Shown here one piece after another: positions 62,701 through 64,000 of a DNA stretch of 64,000 bases (position 1 is its first letter; every line of letters begins with the position of its first letter). The notes under the pieces are model-generated. The model was not told the DNA's origin and searched no databases. It saw nothing but the letters and a program-made list of their open reading frames with translations. A program made the translations under genes and the position numbers. Source of the stretch: an uncultured Draconibacterium sp. (lineage in GTDB: Bacteria > Bacteroidota > Bacteroidia > Bacteroidales > Prolixibacteraceae); the NCBI RefSeq assembly GCF_913063105.1, contig NZ_CAJXYQ010000005.1, positions 124,001 to 188,000 of the forward strand, given 5' to 3'.

Positions 62701-64000
62701 CAAAAATGTCAATTCTTAACACTGATCACTTTATTACTGACATATACGAGGTTGGAGATTTAGTTGAATGGAATAGTGGTGATGGTGCATCAGAAGAATG
62801 GGCTGGAAGCGAAGTTAAAAGCTATGGCCTGGCTGATAGTATTCCTGAAGCAATTGCATTGGGAAGAATACCAATTGATGGTTCTGCTCTTACCAGTTGG
62901 TGGGCAATTCCTGCTGGTACCTCAGTTCGTTCCTTAACAACTGATGGATATAGCCGTGTTACCTTGGCAAATAATGTAGTTTATTTAGGTGTATTTGCAA
63001 ATGGCTTGCTTTATGCTACCGAAGGCTTTGATACCATTTTATTAAGATCACTTGCCTGGGCTACAGGAAGTACTTCAGATGCAACGCTTGCATCATTAGT
63101 TCCATCGCTTGGCGAACTAGCTCCTTCGTTTGACTCCGGAAAAACAGAATATCAGCTTAATTTGCCGATGGGTACTACTGCTGTAAGTTTAAGTGCTACG
63201 GCCACCTCACCTTATGCTAAACTTAATGTGCCGGGAGAACTCGCACTTACGGATGGTACAACAGAAATGATGACCGTAGAGGTTATTAGTGCCGACGATA
63301 CAGACACTCTGATGTATAATGTAATGGTTCATGTGCAGTCGGACGAAGAGATTGTGTACATATCTGCAAACTCTGATGGAGCATATGGCGGAGCAAAAGC
63401 TTTTGATACAAATGTTTACGATGCATTAGTTGCTGATGGTTATTCGGTAACTTTTGAAAAGCGCGGAGCACTGAAAGATCAGACAATTGGCGACAGTATA
63501 GTAGAGTTTGATTATACCCCTTATATCGGAATGGTTATTTCGGCAGGAGAAGGTTCTTCAAATGTAAATAACTTTGCAAAACATGGTTATCCAATTCCTT
63601 GTGTTACTATGCAGCCTGATGGGCCACGTGTTGATAAATGGGGATGGGTTGGAACAAAAAGTAGCGATGGTGTTCAAATGTATGTTACTAAAACATATAC
63701 ACCTGCCACAGCTCAAATGGTAATAACCAATAACGGACATTACATTACCGAGAATTATGAAATGGACGAAGTAGTTGAATGGACTGCTGGTACAGAAACC
63801 TCGGAAGATTTCCTTGGAAAAGAAGTGAAATCATACAACTTAAACGACAGTGTGCCTGAGGCAATTCCGTTGGCTACAATTACAGCTGATGGTAATTCAT
63901 TAACCACTATGTGGGCTATTCCTGACGGTACCTCTTTGAGAACAAATGGACCAGACGGATCTGCGAGAGTTACTACCGATAACAGAATTGTATTGATGAG
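59778..64000 (+). CDS. Very large secreted repeat protein, 3' partial
   Basis: The frame is open from ATG 59778 (or the adjacent ATG at 59781) to the window end: 1407 codons without a stop. A signal peptide ends VSNAQ. Residues about 25-435 form beta-rich modules of no recognised family. Then a unit of about 331 residues repeats: copies begin near residues 441, 772 and 1104 (bases 61098, 62091, 63087). Each has a cadherin-like beta-sandwich (GELVPAFDPGKTEYQLNLP) of about 85 residues, then an alpha/beta-looking domain with VYDALVDAGYSVT, FDYTPF, VNNFAKDGYP, TMQPDGPR and VKSYNLSDS..EAIPLA. The second domain resembles ThuA/class I amidotransferase-type folds in outline only. It is probably a surface or secreted protein with more repeats beyond the window. 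Function unknown. Confidence 0.88.
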   Translation, partial: MMKNYMKFFLVACFLFAAGVSNAQFKFGDKSSIGQSITVDSLSGVTTFLVDFNTDKGNSTWTQDSTGLSISFSKCQTNKGIKQEVFTDASATAEKVFNGDFKVRNWGSYENPVRMASIDSMTAIFTKYGEKYAGTGDSTKNVIWKPSACLFDINDSNQVFGTHPGMYKRVEYGFYFKFESTLTSDIEFEMDTYDEGNTSQTASYKLIVAVGSEDNIVGEVADFYVSGSGKKSVKLAEAVGVDFATFSGTKVYFWLKTLGTGTEMAEDSFDPTVVFDNLTVSYQVPVWIAPPAGAIDGTVLNNMDDPFIAPADVASMDSLLIQINNRSSALEIVDDLGDRKLLEVLNLMFMDTLGLMANDGNGNYNVEVPYTYNAPVWDVNKMEWSKQKITVAAPDSMINDDMMLYFHATPTSGNLHSARLEMDCGTRIWYDYYMKGTAPYLDSLGVSAGELSPDFDPEKMTYQVVVPAGTGTLSFSATAADSTAAIELPEDLSLMDGEDYVAVVTTSSKDGSATNEYTINVHVQSENEILFVSGSSDGVYSLARLQDQKVYDALVDAGYSVTMEDKLALNVEGFDYTPFSGLVIGAGVGSSWVNNFAKDGYPVPCVTMQPDGPRANKWGWVGTASSDGSEMYVTKTYDENTVQMVVTDTTGQFITNPYDTGDTIVWTLGTSTSEDFLGKEVKSYNLSDSIPEAIPLATIPADGFMLTTLWAVPSGASVRSLTANGYERVVLANNVVFFGLFNDGLAYASDAFSSTLVRSLEWAMGTDASAELAELVPSVGELVPAFDPGKTEYQLNLPKGTGSVGLTAKATSPNATVDVPADLALSDGMSDVMTVTVTSANDSVTTMYNVMVHVQADKEILYVSNSSGAYGSADSAAINIYDALVDGGYSVTMLDKLALNSEGFDYSPYFAAVIGAGVGSSWVNNFAKDGYPIPCVTMQHDGPRKGKWGWTGTDKDDNTEMNVVKTAADTPADSAKMSILNTDHFITDIYEVGDLVEWNSGDGASEEWAGSEVKSYGLADSIPEAIALGRIPIDGSALTSWWAIPAGTSVRSLTTDGYSRVTLANNVVYLGVFANGLLYATEGFDTILLRSLAWATGSTSDATLASLVPSLGELAPSFDSGKTEYQLNLPMGTTAVSLSATATSPYAKLNVPGELALTDGTTEMMTVEVISADDTDTLMYNVMVHVQSDEEIVYISANSDGAYGGAKAFDTNVYDALVADGYSVTFEKRGALKDQTIGDSIVEFDYTPYIGMVISAGEGSSNVNNFAKHGYPIPCVTMQPDGPRVDKWGWVGTKSSDGVQMYVTKTYTPATAQMVITNNGHYITENYEMDEVVEWTAGTETSEDFLGKEVKSYNLNDSVPEAIPLATITADGNSLTTMWAIPDGTSLRTNGPDGSARVTTDNRIVLM

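Noticed and set aside
1-64000. CRISPR arrays, tRNA/rRNA genes, insertion sequences or prophage genes
   Set aside because: No regularly spaced short repeats, cloverleaf-like sequences, transposase motifs or phage structural genes were found on reading.
59778-64000. Small - strand frames (such as 60943-61194) inside the large repeat protein
   Set aside because: They are antisense shadows of one continuous + strand frame that keeps a repeat pattern to the window end.

Overview
The window reads as one long glycan-degradation region of a Bacteroidota bacterium. The evidence is a SusC/SusD pair with a hybrid two-component sensor, type IX secretion (T9SS) C-terminal sorting domains, Bacteroidota-type -7 boxes (TAnnTTTG) and AT-rich leaders without Shine-Dalgarno sequences. 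The enzyme set resembles that of marine or sediment Marinilabiliales/Prolixibacteraceae, but that placement is only a guess. No RNA genes, insertion sequences or CRISPR arrays were seen.

Layout. (1) 1-3033: 3' part of a hybrid two-component regulator. (2) 3628-8552: SusC and SusD, ending in a strong hairpin. (3) 8752-43269: 24 genes, all on the + strand and mostly tightly spaced. They comprise a GH28 polygalacturonase, a separate response regulator/kinase/PepSY-like trio, a PL10-type lyase, four PL1-type pectate lyases (one fused to a BNR/sialidase-like propeller), a CE12-type esterase, an aldo/keto reductase, five DUF1593 (nucleoside-hydrolase-like) exported proteins, two TIM-barrel proteins with collagen-binding-like C-termini, two near-duplicate beta-propeller proteins, a Tat-exported Gfo/Idh oxidoreductase, an exported enolase-superfamily protein, a GH105 and an outer-membrane barrel protein. 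(4) 43343-43390: intrinsic terminator between convergent units. (5) 58295-43421 on the - strand: a GH106-like rhamnosidase, a GH105, two LTD/CotH/T9SS proteins, then a four-gene sugar operon (FGGY kinase, FucI/AraA-like isomerase, split transketolase N and C halves). (6) 58622-59617: a LacI-family regulator with palindromic operators in the divergent promoter region. (7) 59778 to the window end: a very large secreted repeat protein, cut by the window.

How it may work. SusCD would import pectic oligosaccharides cut by the PL1, PL10 and GH28 enzymes. CE12, GH105 and the GH106-like enzyme would handle acetyl groups, unsaturated uronyl ends and rhamnose. The - strand isomerase/kinase/split-transketolase set looks like a non-oxidative pathway for an unusual pentose. 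D-apiose, the branched pentose of apiogalacturonan and rhamnogalacturonan II, is my leading hypothesis. On that reading, the five DUF1593 proteins (a fold that cleaves ribofuranosides in nucleoside hydrolases) and the two collagen-binding-type TIM barrels (the domain layout known from GH140 apiosidases) are candidates for releasing the pentofuranose. This is inference; no galacturonate catabolic genes lie in the window.
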